In this document: one piece after another, positions 34,501-49,900 of the stretch
Numbering within the stretch: the first letter of the stretch is position 1
Layout: each line of letters starts with the position of its first letter
NCBI GenBank assembly: GCA_964035545.1
Contig: CAXIUT010000183.1
Location: 1,674,001-1,738,000 of the forward strand
Direction: 5' to 3'
Length of the DNA: 64,000 bases
From: Bugula neritina
Lineage: Eukaryota > Bryozoa > Gymnolaemata > Cheilostomatida > Bugulidae
The notes under the pieces: generated by a model
What the model saw: only the letters and a program-made list of their open reading frames with translations
Told to the model about the DNA's origin: nothing
Databases searched by the model: none
Made by a program: the position numbers and the translations under genes

Positions 34501-36335
34501 ATACTGAAATACACTGCAACATCCTACAAAATGCTGAAATACACTGTAACATATTGAAAAAAACTGCAACATACTGAAATATACTGCGACACCTAGCAAT
34601 ATACTGTAACATACTGAAATATGCTCTAGCACACTGAAATACAATGCAACTCACTGAAATATACTGCAATATACTGAAATACACTGCAACATCCTACAAA
34701 ATGCTGAAATACACTGTAACATATTGAAATACACTGCAACAGATTGAAATATACTGCAACATACCGAAATATATGTAAACTACTGAAATATACTGTAACA
34801 CATTGAAAAAAACTGCAACATACTGAAATATACTGCGACACCTAGCAATATACTGTAACATACTGAAATATGCTCTAGCACACTGAAATACAATGCAACT
34901 CACTGAAATATACTGCAACATACTGAAATACACTGCAACATCCTACAACATGCTGAAATACACTGTAACATACTGAAATACACTGCTACATACTGAAATA
35001 TACTGCAACATACTGCAACATACTGAAATACACTGTAATATACTGAAATAAACTGCAACATAGTACAACATATTGAAATACATTGCAACACATTGAAATA
35101 TACTGCAACATACCTAAATATACGGTAATATACTGAAATATACTGTAACACGTGGAAAAAACTGCAACATACTGAAATACACTGCAACACACTGAAATAC
35201 ACCGCAAAATACTACAACATACTGAAATACACTGTAACATATTGAGATACACTGCAACACATTGAAATATACTGCAGCATACCGAAATATATGGTAAACT
35301 AATGAAATATACTGTAACACATTGAAAAATACCGCAACATACTGAAATATACTGCGACACATTGCAATATACTGTAACATACTGAAATATGCTGTAGCAC
35401 ACTGAAATACACTGCAACATCCTACAACATACTGAAATACATTGTAACATATTGAAATACACTGCAACACATTGAAATATACTGCAACATAACAAAATAT
35501 ATGGTAAACTACTGAAATAGACTTTAACACATTGAAAAATACTGCAACATACTGAAATATACTGTAACACACTGAAGTATACTGCAACATACTGAAATAC
35601 ACTGTAACATACTGAAATACACTGCAACATACTACCACATATTGAAACACACTGCAACACATAGAAATGTACTGCAACATACCGAAATATATGGTAAACT
35701 ACTAAAGTATACTGAAACACATTGAAAAATACTGCAACGTACTGAAATATACTGCGACACCTAGCAATATACTGTAACATACTGAAATATGCTCTAGCAC
35801 ACTGAAATACAATGCAACTTACTGAAATATACTGCAACATACTGAAATACACTGCAACATCCTACAATATGCTAAAATACACTGTAACATATTGAAATAC
35901 ACTGCAACACTTTGAAATATACTGCAACATGCCGAAATATATGGTAAACTACTGCAACATACTACAACATATTGAAATACACTGCAACACATTGAAATAT
36001 ACTGCAACATACCTAAATATACGGTAATATACTGAAATATACTGTAACACATTGAAAAATACTGCAACATACTGAAATATACTGTAACACACCGAAATAT
36101 ACAGCAACATACTGAAATACACTGTAACATACTGAAATATACTGCAACATACTGAAACACACTGCTACATACTGAAATATACTGCAACATACTGCAACAT
36201 ACTGCAACATACTGAAATACACTGTAACATACTGAAATAAACTGCAACATACTACAACATATTGAAATACACTGCAACACATTGAAATATACTGCAACAT
36301 ACCTAAATATACGGTAATATACTGAAACTCACTGT
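28585..36335. repeat. ~7.69-kb higher-order repeat, copy 3
   Basis: Aligns with copy 2 through about 35,900. It then differs by a 40-bp (four-decamer) segment near 36050, and by about 36.5 kb follows a different block order. Near 35243 it has ATTGAGATAC where copies 1 and 2 have ATTGATATAC. The distal edge is approximate. Confidence 0.83.
32789..34826. repeat. 1,019-bp tandem pair in HOR copy 3
   Basis: Units at about 32789-33807 and 33808-34826, 7,693 bp downstream of the pair in copy 2, again with slip monomers at about 33117, 34137 and 34773. Confidence 0.8.
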
Positions 36336-39300
36336 AACGCATTGCAAAATACTGCAACATACTGAAATTCACTGCGACACACTGAAATACGCTGCAAAAT
36401 ACTACAACATACTGAAATAAACTGTAACATATTGAAATACACTGCAACACATTGAAAAATACTGCAACATACTGAAATATACTGTAACACACTGAAATAT
36501 ACTGCAACATACTGAAATATACTGCAACATACTGCAACATACTGCAATACACTGTAACATACTGAAATACACTGCAACATACTACAACATATTGAAATAC
36601 ACTGCAACACATTTAAACACACTGCAACTTACCGAATATATGGTAAACTACTGAAATATACTGTAACGCATCGAAAAGTACTGCAACATACTGAAATATA
36701 TTGCGACACATTGCAATAAACTGTAACATACTGAAAAATGCTGTAGCACACTGAAATGCACTGCCATTCACTGAAATATACTGCAACATACTGAAATACA
36801 CCGCAACATCCTACAACATACTGAAATACACTGTAACATAACGAAACATATGGTAAACTACTGAAATATATTTTAACACATTGAAAAATACTGCAACATA
36901 CTGAAATATATTTTAACACATTGAAAAATACTGCAACATACTGAAATATACTGTAACACACTGAAGTACACTACAACTCACTGAAATATACTGCAATATA
37001 CTGAAATACACTGCAACATCCTACAAAATGCTGAAATACACTGTAACATATTGAAAAAAACTGCAACATACTGAAATATACTGCGACACCTAGCAATATA
37101 CTGTAACATACTGAAATATGCTCTAGCACACTGAAATACAATGCAACTCACTGAAATATACTGCAATATACTGAAATACACTGCAACATCCTACAAAATG
37201 CTGAAATACACTGTAACATATTGAAATACACTGCAACAGATTGAAATATACTGCAACATACCGAAATATATGGTAAACTACTGAAATACACTGTAACATA
37301 CTGAAATATACTGCAACATACTGAAATACACTGCTACATACTGAAAAACACTGCAACATACTGCAACATACTGAAATACACTGTAACATACTGAAATAAA
37401 CTGCAACATACTGCAACATACTGCAATACACTGTAACATACTGAAATACACTGCAACATACTACAACATACTGAAATACACTGCAACACATTGAAATATA
37501 CTGCAACATACCTAAATATACGGTAATATACAGAAATGTACTGTAACATACTGGAACATACTGTAACACACGGAAATATACTACAAAACACTGAAATACA
37601 CTGCAACATACTGAAATACGCTGTAACATACTGAAATACACTGCAACATCCTACAAAATGCTGAAATACACTGTAACATATTGAAATACACTGCAACACA
37701 TTGAAATATACTGCAACATACCGAAATATATGGTAAACTACTGAAATATACTGTAACACATTGAAAAATACTGCAACATACTGAAATATACTGCGACACC
37801 TAGCAATATACTGTAACATACTGAAATATGCTCTAGCACACTGAAATACAATGCAACATACTGAAATATACTGCAACATACTGAAATACACTGCAACATC
37901 CTACAACATGCTGAAATACACTGTAACATATTGAAATACACTGCAACACTTTGAAATATACTGCAACATACCGAAATATATGGTAAAATACTGCAACATA
38001 CTACAACATATTGAAATACACTGCAACACATTGAAATATGCTGCAACATACCTAAATGTACGGTAATATACTGAAATATACTGTAACACATTGAAAAATA
38101 CCGTAACATACTGAAATATACTGCGACACATTGCAATATACTGTAACATACTGAAATATGCTGTAGCACACTGAAATACACTGCAACATCCTACAACATA
38201 CTGAAATACATTGTAACATATTGAAATACACTGCAACACATTGAAATATACTGCAACATAACAAAATATATGGTAAACTACTGAAATAGACTTTAACACA
38301 TTGAAAAATACTGCAACATACTGAAATATACTGTAACACACTGAAGTATACTGCAACATACTGAAATACACTGTAACATACTGAAATACACTGCAACATA
38401 CTACCACATATTGAAATACACTGCAACACATTGAAATGTACTGCAACATACCGAAATATATGGTAAACTACTAAAATATACTGTAACACATTGAAAAATA
38501 CTGCAACGTACTGAAATATACTGCGACACCTAGCAATATACTGTAACATACTGAAATATGCTCTAGCACACTGAAATACAATGCAACTTACTGAAATATA
38601 CTGCAACATACTGAAATACACTGCAACATCCTACAATATGCTAAAATACACTGTAACATATTGAAATACACTGCAACACTTTGAAATATACTGCAACATA
38701 CCGAAATATATGGTAAACTACTGCAACATACTACAACATATTGAAATACACTGCAACACATTGAAATATACTGCAACATACCTAAATATACGGTAATATA
38801 CTGAAATATACTGTAACACATTGAAAAATACTGCAACATACTGAAATATAGTGTAACACACCGAAATATACAGCAACATACTGAAATACACTGTAACATA
38901 CTGAAATATACTGCAACATACTGAAACACACTGCTACATACTGAAATATACTGCAACATACTGCAACATACTGCAACATACTGAAATACACTGTAACATA
39001 CTGAAATACACTGCAACATACTACAACATATTGAAATACACTGCAACACATTGAAATATACTGCAACATACCTAAATATACGGTAATATACTGAAATTCA
39101 CTGTAACGCATTGCAAAATACTGCAACATACTGAAATTCACTGCGACACACTGAAATACGCTGCAAAATACTACAACATACTGAAATAAACTGTAACATA
39201 TTGAAATACACTGCAACACATTGAAAAATACTGCAACATACTGAAATATACTGTAACACACTGAAATATACTGCAACATACTGAAATACACTGTAACATA

Positions 39301-42300
39301 CTGAAATATACTGCAACATACTGAAATACACTGCTACATACTGAAATATACTGCAACATACTGCAACATACTGCAATACACTGTAACATACTGAAATACA
39401 CTGCAACATACTACAACATATTGAAATACACTGCAACACATTTAAACACACTGCAACTTACCGAATATATGGTAAACTACTGAAATATACTGTAACGCAT
39501 TGAAAAGTACTGCAACATACTGAAATATATTGCGACACATTGCAATAAACTGTAACATACTGAAAAATGCTGTAGCACACTGAAATGCACTGCCATTCAC
39601 TGAAATATACTGCAACATACTGAAATACACCGCAACATCCTACAACATACTGAAATACACTGTAACATAACGAAACATATGGTAAACTACTGAAATATAT
39701 TTTAACACATTGAAAAATACTGCAACATACTGAAATATATTTTAACACATTGAAAAATACTGCAACATACTGAAATATACTGTAACACACTGAAGTACAC
39801 TGCAACTCACTGAAATATACTGCAATATACTGAAATACACTGCAACATCCTACAAAATGCTGAAATACACTGTAACATATTGAAAAAAACTGCAACATAC
39901 TGAAATATACTGCGACACCTAGCAATATACTGTAACATACTGAAATATGCTCTAGCACACTGAAATACAATGCAACTCACTGAAATATACTGCAATATAG
40001 TGAAATACACTGCAACATCCTACAAAACGCTGAAATACACTGCAACATATTGAAATACACTGCAACACATTGAAATATACTGCAACATACCGAAATATAT
40101 GGTAAACTACTGAAATATACTGTAACACATTGAAAAAAACTGCAACATACTGAAATATACTGCGACACCTAGCAATATACTGTAACATACTGAAATATGC
40201 TCTAGCACACTGAAATACAATGCAACTCACTGAAATATACTGCAACATACTGAAATACACTGCAACATCCTACAACATGCTGAAATACACTGTAACATAT
40301 TGAAATACACTGCAACACTTTGAAATATACTGCAACATACCGAAATATTTGGTAAACTACTGCAACACACTACAACATATTGAAATACACTGCAACACAT
40401 TGAAATATACTGCAACATGCCTAAATTTACGGTAATATAATGAAATATACTGTAACACACCGAAATATACTGCAACATACTGAAATACACTGTAACGTAC
40501 TGAAATATACTGCAACATACTGAAATACACTGCTACATACTGAAATACACTGCAACATACTGCAACATACTGAAATACACTGTAACATACTGAAATAAAC
40601 TGCAACATACTACAACATATTGAAATACACTGCAACACATTGAAATATACTGCAACATACCTAAATATACGGTAATATACTGAAATATACTGTAACACAT
40701 TGAAAAAACTGCAACATACTGAAATACACTGCAACACACTGAAATACACCGCAAAATACTGCAACATACTGAAATACACTGTAACATATTGAAATACACT
40801 GCAACACATTGAAATATACTGCAACATACCGAAATATATGGTAAACTAATGAAATATACTGTAACACATTGAAAAATACCGCAACATACTGAAATATACT
40901 GCGACACATTGCAATATACTGTAACATACTGAAATATGCTGTAGCACACTGAAATACACTGCAACACCCTACAACATACTGAAATACACTGTAACATATT
41001 GAAATACACCGCAAGAAATTGAAATAGACTGCAACACAACAAAATATATGGTAAACTACTGAAATAGACTTTAACACTTTGAAAAATACTGCAACATACA
41101 GAAATATACTGTAACACACTGAAATATACTGCAACATACTGAAATACACTGTAACATACTGAAATATACTGCAACATACTGAAATACACTGCTACATACT
41201 GAAATATACTGCAACATACTGCAACATACTGCAACATACCGAAATACGCTGTAACATACTGAAATACACTGCAACATACTACAACATATTGAAATACACT
41301 GCAACACATTGAAATGTACTGCAACATACCGAAATATACGGTAATATACTGAAATATACAGTAACACATTGAAAAATACTGCAACATACTGAAATACACT
41401 GCAACACACTGAAACACACCGCAAAAAACTACAACATACTGAAATACACTGTAACATATTGAAGTACACTGCAACACATTTAAATATACTGCAACATACC
41501 AAAATATATGGTAAACAACTGAAATATACTTTAACACATTGAAAAATACTGCAACATACTGAAATATACTGCGACACATTGCAATATACTGTAACATAAC
41601 GAAATATGCTCTAGCACACTGAAATACACTGCAACTCACTGAAATATACTGCAACATACTGAAATACACTGTGACATACTGAAATATACTGCAACATACT
41701 GAAATACACTGCTACATACCGAAATATACTGCAACATACTGCAACATACTGAAATTCACTGCAGCATACTACAACATACTGAAATACACTGCAACACATT
41801 GAAATATACTGCAACATACCTAAATATACGGTAATATACCGAAATATACTGTAACGCATTGCAAAATACTGCAACAAACTGAAATACACTGCGACACACT
41901 GAAATACGCTGCAAAATACTACAACACACTGAAATAAACTGTAACATATTGAAATACACTGCAACACATTGAAAAATACTGCAACATACTGAAATATACT
42001 GTAACACACTGAAATATACTGCAACATACTGAAATACACTGTAACATACTGAAATATACTGCAACATACTGAAATACACTGCTACATACTGAAATATACT
42101 GCAACATACTGCAACATACTGCAATACACTGTAACATACTGAAATACACTGCAACATACTACAACATACTGAAATACACTGCAACATACTGAAATAAACT
42201 GCAACATACTACAACATATTGAAATACACTGCAACACATTGAAATATACTGCAACATACCTAAATATACGGTAATATACTGAAATTCACTGTAACGCATT

Positions 42301-45300
42301 GCAAAATACTGCAACATACTGAAATTCACTGCGACACACTGAAATACGCTGCAAAATACTACAACATACTGAAATAAACTGTAACATATTGAAATACACT
42401 GCAACACATTGAAAAATACTGCAACATACTGAAATATACTGTAACACACTGAAATATACTGCAACATACTGAAATACACTGTAACATACTGAAATATACT
42501 GCAACATACTGAAATACACTGCTACATACTGAAATATACTGCAACATACTGCAACATACTGCAATACACTGTAACATACTGAAATACACTGCAACATACT
42601 ACAACATATTGAAATACACTGCAACACATTTAAACACACTGCAACTTACCGAATATATGGTAAACTACTGAAATATACTGTAACGCATTGAAAAGTACTG
42701 CAACATACTGAAATATATTGCGACACATTGCAATAAACTGTAACATACTGAAAAATGCTGTAGCACACTGAAATGCACTGCCATTCACTGAAATATACTG
42801 CAACATACTGAAATACACCGCAACATCCTACAACATACTGAAATACACTGTAACATAACGAAACATATGGTAAACTACTGAAATATATTTTAACACATTG
42901 AAAAATACTGCAACATACTGAAATATATTTTAACACATTGAAAAATACTGCAACATACTGAAATATACTGTAACACACTGAAGTACACTGCAACTCACTG
43001 AAATATACTGCAATATACTGAAATACACTGCAACATCCTACAAAATGCTGAAATACACTGTAACATATTGAAAAAACTGCAACATACTGAAATATACTGC
43101 GACACCTAGCAATATACTGTAACATACTGAAATATGCTCTAGCACACTGAAATACAATGCAACTCACTGAAATATACTGCAATATACTGAAATACACTGC
43201 AACATCCTACAAAACGCTGAAATACACTGCAACATATTGAAATACACTGCAACACATTGAAATATACTGCAACATACCGAAATATATGGTAAACTACTGA
43301 AATATACTGTAACACATTGAAAAAAACTGCAACATACTGAAATATACTGCGACACCTAGCAATATACTGTAACATACTGAAATATGCTCTAGCACACTGA
43401 AATACAATGCAACTCACTGAAATATACTGCAACATACTGAAATACACTGCAACATCCTACAACATGCTGAAATACACTGTAACATATTGAAATACACTGC
43501 AACACTTTGAAATATACTGCAACATACCGAAATATATGGTAAACTACTGCAACACACTACAACATATTGAAATACACTGCAACACATTGAAATATACTGC
43601 AACATGCCTAAATTTACGGTAATATAATGAAATATACTGTAACACACCGAAATATACTGCAACATACTGAAATACACTGTAACATACTGAAATATACTGC
43701 AACATACTGAAATACACTGCTACATACTGAAATACACTGCAACATACTGCAACATACTGAAATACACTGTAACATACTGAAATAAACTGCAACATACTAC
43801 AACATATTGAAATACACTGCAACACATTGAAATATACTGCAACATACCTAAATATACGGTAATATACTGAAATATACTGCAACACATTGAAAAATACTGC
43901 AACATACTGAAATATAGTGTAACACACCGAAATATACAGCAACATACTGAAATACACTGTAACATACTGAAATATACTGCAACATACTGAAACACACTGC
44001 TACATACTGAAATATACTGCAACATACTGCAACATACTGCAACATACTGAAATACACTGTAACATACTGAAATAAACTGCAACATACTACAACATATTGA
44101 AATACACTGCAACACATTGAAATATACTGCAACATACCTAAATATACGGTAATATACTGAAATTCACTGTAACGCATTGCAAAATACTGCAACATCATGA
44201 AATTCACTGCGACACACTGAAATACGCTGCAAAATACTACAACATACTGAAATAAACTGTAACATATTGAAATACACTGCAACACATTGAAAAATACTGC
44301 AACATACTGAAATTTACTGTAACACACTGAAATATACTGCAACATACTGAAATACACTGTAACATACTGAAATATACTGCAACATACTGAAATACACTGC
44401 TACATACTGAAATATACTGCAACATACTGCAACATACTGCAATACACTGTAACATACTGAAATACACTGCAACATACTACAACATATTGAAATACACTGC
44501 AACACATTTAAACACACTGCAACTTACCGAATATATGGTAAACTACTGAAATATACTGTAACGCATTGAAAAGTACTGCAACATACTGAAATATATTGCG
44601 ACACATTGCAATAAACTGTAACATACTGAAAAATGCTGTAGCACGCTGAAATGCACTGCCATTCACTGAAATATACTGCAACATACTGAAATACACCGCA
44701 ACATCCTACAACATACTGAAATACACTGTAACATAACGAAACATATGGTAAACTACTGAAATATATTTTAACACATTGAAAAATACTGCAACATACTGAA
44801 ATATATTTTAACACATTGAAAAATACTGCATTATACTGAAATGTACTGTAACACACTGAAGTACACTGCAACTCACTGAAATATACTGCAATATACTGAA
44901 ATACACTGCAACATTCTACAAAATGCTGAAATACACTGTAACATATTGAAAAAAACTGCAACATACTGAAATATACTGCGACACCTAGCAATATACTGTA
45001 ACATACTGAAATATGCTCTAGCACACTGAAATACAATGCAACTCACTGAAATATACTGCAATATACTGAAATACACTGCAACATCCTACAAAACGCTGAA
45101 ATACACTGTAACATATTGAAATACACTGCAACACATTGACATATACTGCAACATACCGAAATATATGGTAAACTACTGAAATATACTGTAACACATTGAA
45201 AAAAACTGCAACATACTGAAATATACTGCGACACCTAGCAATATACTGTAACATACTGAAATATGCTCTAGCACACTGAAATACAATGCAACTCACTGAA

Positions 45301-46944
45301 ATATACTGCAACATACTGAAATACACTGCAACATCCTACAACATGCTGAAATACACTGTAACATATTGAAATACACTGCAACACTTTGAAATATACTGCA
45401 ACATACCGAAATATATGGTAAACTACTGCAACACACTACAACATATTGAAATACACTGCAACACATTGAAATATACTGCAACATGCCTAAATTTACGGTA
45501 ATATAATGAAATATACTGTAACACACCGAAATATACTGCAACATACTGAAATACACTGTAACATACTGAAATATACTGCAACATACTGAAATACACTGCT
45601 ACATACTCAAATACACTGCAACATACTGCAACATACTGAAATACACTGTAACATACTGAAATAAACTGCAAGATACTACAACATATTGAAATACACTGCA
45701 ACACATTGAAATATACTGCAACATACCTAAATATACGGTAATATACTGAAATATACTGTAACACATTGAAAAAACTGCAACATACTGAAATACACTGCAA
45801 CACACTGAAATACACCGCAAAATACTACAACATACTGAAATACACTGTAACATATTGAAATACACTGCAACACATTGAAATATACTGCAACATACCGAAA
45901 TATATGGTAAACTAATGAAATATACTGTAACACATTGAAAAATACCGCAACATACTGAAATATACTGCGACACATTGCAATATACTGTAACATACTGAAA
46001 TATGCTGTAGCACACTGAAATACACTGCAACACCCTACAACATACTGAAATACACTGTAACATATTGAAATACACCGCAAGAAATTGAAATAGACTGCAA
46101 CACAACAAAATATATGGTAAACTACTGAAATAGACTTTAACACTTTGAAAAATACTGCAACATACTGCAACATACTGCAACATACCGAAGTACGCTGTAA
46201 CATACTGAAATACACTGCAACATACTACAACATATTGAAATACACTGCAACACATTGAAATGTACTGCAACATACCGAAATATACGGTAATATACTGAAA
46301 TATACAGTAACACATTGAAAAATACTGCAACATACTGAAATACACTGCAACACACTGAAACACACCGCAAAAAACTACAACATACTGAAATACACTGTAA
46401 CATATTGAAGTACACTGCAACACATTTAAATATACTACAACATACCAAAATATATGGTAAACAACTGAAATATACTTTAACACATTGAAAAATACTGCAA
46501 CATACTGAAATATACTGCGACACATTGCAATATACTGTAACATAACGAAATATGCTCTAGCACACTGAAATACACTGCAACTCACTGAAATATACTGCAA
46601 CATACTGAAATACACTGTGACATACTGAAATATACTGCAACATACTGAAATACACTGCTACATACCGAAATATACTGCAACATACTGCAACATACTGAAA
46701 TTCACTGCAGCATACTACAACATACTGAAATACACTGCAACACATTGAAATATACTGCAACATACCTAAACATACGGTAATATACCGAAATATACTGTAA
46801 CGCATTGCAAAATACTGCAACAAACTGAAATACACTGCGACACACTGAAATACGCTGCAAAATACTACAACACGCTGAAATAAACTGTAACATATTGAAA
46901 TACACTGCAACACATTGAAAAATACTGCAACATACTGAAATATA
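36336..46944. repeat. Rearranged satellite region with several shared blocks
   Basis: No single period holds here. The block at about 39442-40500 recurs at about 42630-43680 (offset 3,187-3,188) and the latter at about 44508-45560 (offset 1,878-1,879). About 40533-41577 recurs at about 45599-46520 (offset 5,066, with an internal deletion in the second). About 38588-39400 matches HOR material at 16866-17680. The region therefore looks like a mosaic of segments from the neighbouring HOR families. No gene is seen. Confidence 0.75.
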
Positions 46945-49900
46945 CTGTAACACACTGAAATATACTGCAACATACTGAAATACACTGTAACATACTGAAA
47001 TATACTGCAACATACTGAAATACACTGCTACATACTGAAATATACTACAACATACTGCAACATACTGCAATACACTGTAACATACTGAAATACACTGCAA
47101 CATACTACAACATACTGAAATACACTGCAACACATTGAAATATACTGCAACATACCTAAATATACGGTAATATACAGAAATGTACTGTAACATACTGGAA
47201 CATACTGTAACACACGGAAATATACTACAAAACACTGAAATACACTGCAACATACTGAAATACGCTGTAACATACTGAAATACACTGCAACATCCTACAA
47301 AATGCTGAAATACACTGTAACATATTGAAATACACTGCAACACTTTGAAATATACTGCAACATACCGAAATATATGGTAAACTACTGAAATATACTGTAA
47401 CACATTGAAAAATACTGCAACATACTGAAATATACTGCGACACCTAGCAATATACTGTAACATACTGAAATATGCTCTAGCACACTGAAATAGAATGCAA
47501 CATACTGAAATATACTGCAACATACTGAAATACACTGCAACATCCTACAACATGCTGAAATACACTGTAACATATTGAAATACACTGCAACACTTTGAAA
47601 TATACTGCAACATACCGAAATATATGGTAAAATACTGCAACATACTACAACATATTGAAATACACTGCAACACATTGAAATATACTGCAACATACCTAAA
47701 TGTACGGTAATATACTGAAATATACTGTAACACATTGAAAAATACTGCAACATACTGAAATACACTGTAACATACTGAAATATACTGCAACATACTGAAA
47801 TACTTTGCTACATACTGAAACATACTGCAACATACTGCAACATACTGAAATACACTGTAATATACTGAAATAAACTGCAACATAGTACAACATATTGAAA
47901 TACAATGCAACACATTGAAATATACTGCAACATACCTAAATATACGGTAATATACTGAAATATACTGTAACACGTGGAAAAAACTGCAATATACTGAAAT
48001 ACACTGCAACACACTGAAATACACCGCAAAATACTACAACATACTGAAATACGCTGTAACATATTGAAATACACTGCAACACATTGAAATATACTGCAAC
48101 ATACCGAAATATATGGTAAACTAATGAAATATACTGTAACACATTGAAAAATACCGCAACATACTGAAATATACTGCGACACTTTGCAATATACTGTAAC
48201 ATACTGAAATATGCTGTAGCACACTGAAATACACTGCAACATCCTACAACATACTGAAATACATTGTAACATATTGAAATACACTGCAACACATTGAAAT
48301 ATACTGCAACATAACAAAATATATGGTAAACTACTGAAATAGACTTTAACAGATTGAAAAATACTGCAACATACTGAAATATACTGTAACACACTGAAGT
48401 ATACTGCAACATACTGAAAGACACTGTAACATACTGAAATACTTTGCAACATACTACCACATATTGAAATACACTGCAACACATTGAAATGTACTGCAAC
48501 ATACCGAAATATATGGTAAACTACTAAAATATACTGTAACACATTGAAAAATACTGCAACGTACTGAAATATACTGCGACACCTAGCAATATACTGTAAC
48601 ATACTGAAATATGCTCTAGCACACTGAAATACAATGCAACTTACTGAAATATACTGCAACATACTGAAATACACTGCAACATCCTACAATATGCTAAAAT
48701 ACACTGTAACATATTGAAATACACTGCAACACTTTGAAATATACTGCAACATACCGAAATATATGGTAAACTACTGCAACATACTACAACATATTGAAAT
48801 ACACTGCAACACATTGAAATATACTGCAACATACCTAAATATACGGTAATATACTGAAATATACTGTAACACATTGAAAAATACTGCAACATACTGAAAT
48901 ATACTGTAACACACCGAAATATACAGCAACATACTGAAATACACTGTAACATACTGAAATATACTGCAACACACTGAAACACACTGCTACATACTGAAAT
49001 ATACTGCAACATACTGCAACATACTGCAACATACTGAAATACACTGTAACATACTGAAATAAACTGCAACATACTACAACATATTGAAATACACTGCAAC
49101 ACATTGAAATATACTGCAACATACCTAAATATACGGTAATATACTGAAATACACTGCAACACATTGAAAAATACTGCAACACACTGAAATATACTGTAAC
49201 ACACTGAAATATACTGCAACATACTGAAATACACTGTAACATACTGAAATATACTGCAACATACTGAAATACACTGCTACATACTGAAATATACTGCAAC
49301 ATACTGCAATACACTGTAACATACTCAAATACACTGCAACATACTACAATATATTGAAATACACTGCAACACATTTAAACACACTGCAACTTACCGAATA
49401 TATGGTAAACTACTGAAATATACTGTAACGCATTGAAAAGTACTGCAACATACTGAAATATATTGCAACACATTGCAATAAACTGTAACATACTGAAAAA
49501 TGCTGTAGCACACTGAAATACACTGCCATTCACTGAAATATACTGCAACATACTGAAATACACCGCAACATCCTACAACATAATGAAATACACTGTAACA
49601 TAACGAAACATATGGTAAACTACTGAAATATATTTTAACACATTGAAAAATACTGCAACATACTGAAATATATTTTAACACATTGAAAAATACTGCAACA
49701 TACTGAAATATACTGTAACACACTGAAGTACACTGCAACTCACTGAAATATACTGCAATATACTGAAGTACACTGCAACATCCTACAAAATGCTGAAATA
49801 CACTGTAACATATTGAAAAAAACTGCAACATACTGAAATATACTGCGACACCTAGCAATATACTGTAACATACTGAAATATGCTCTAGCACACTGAAATA

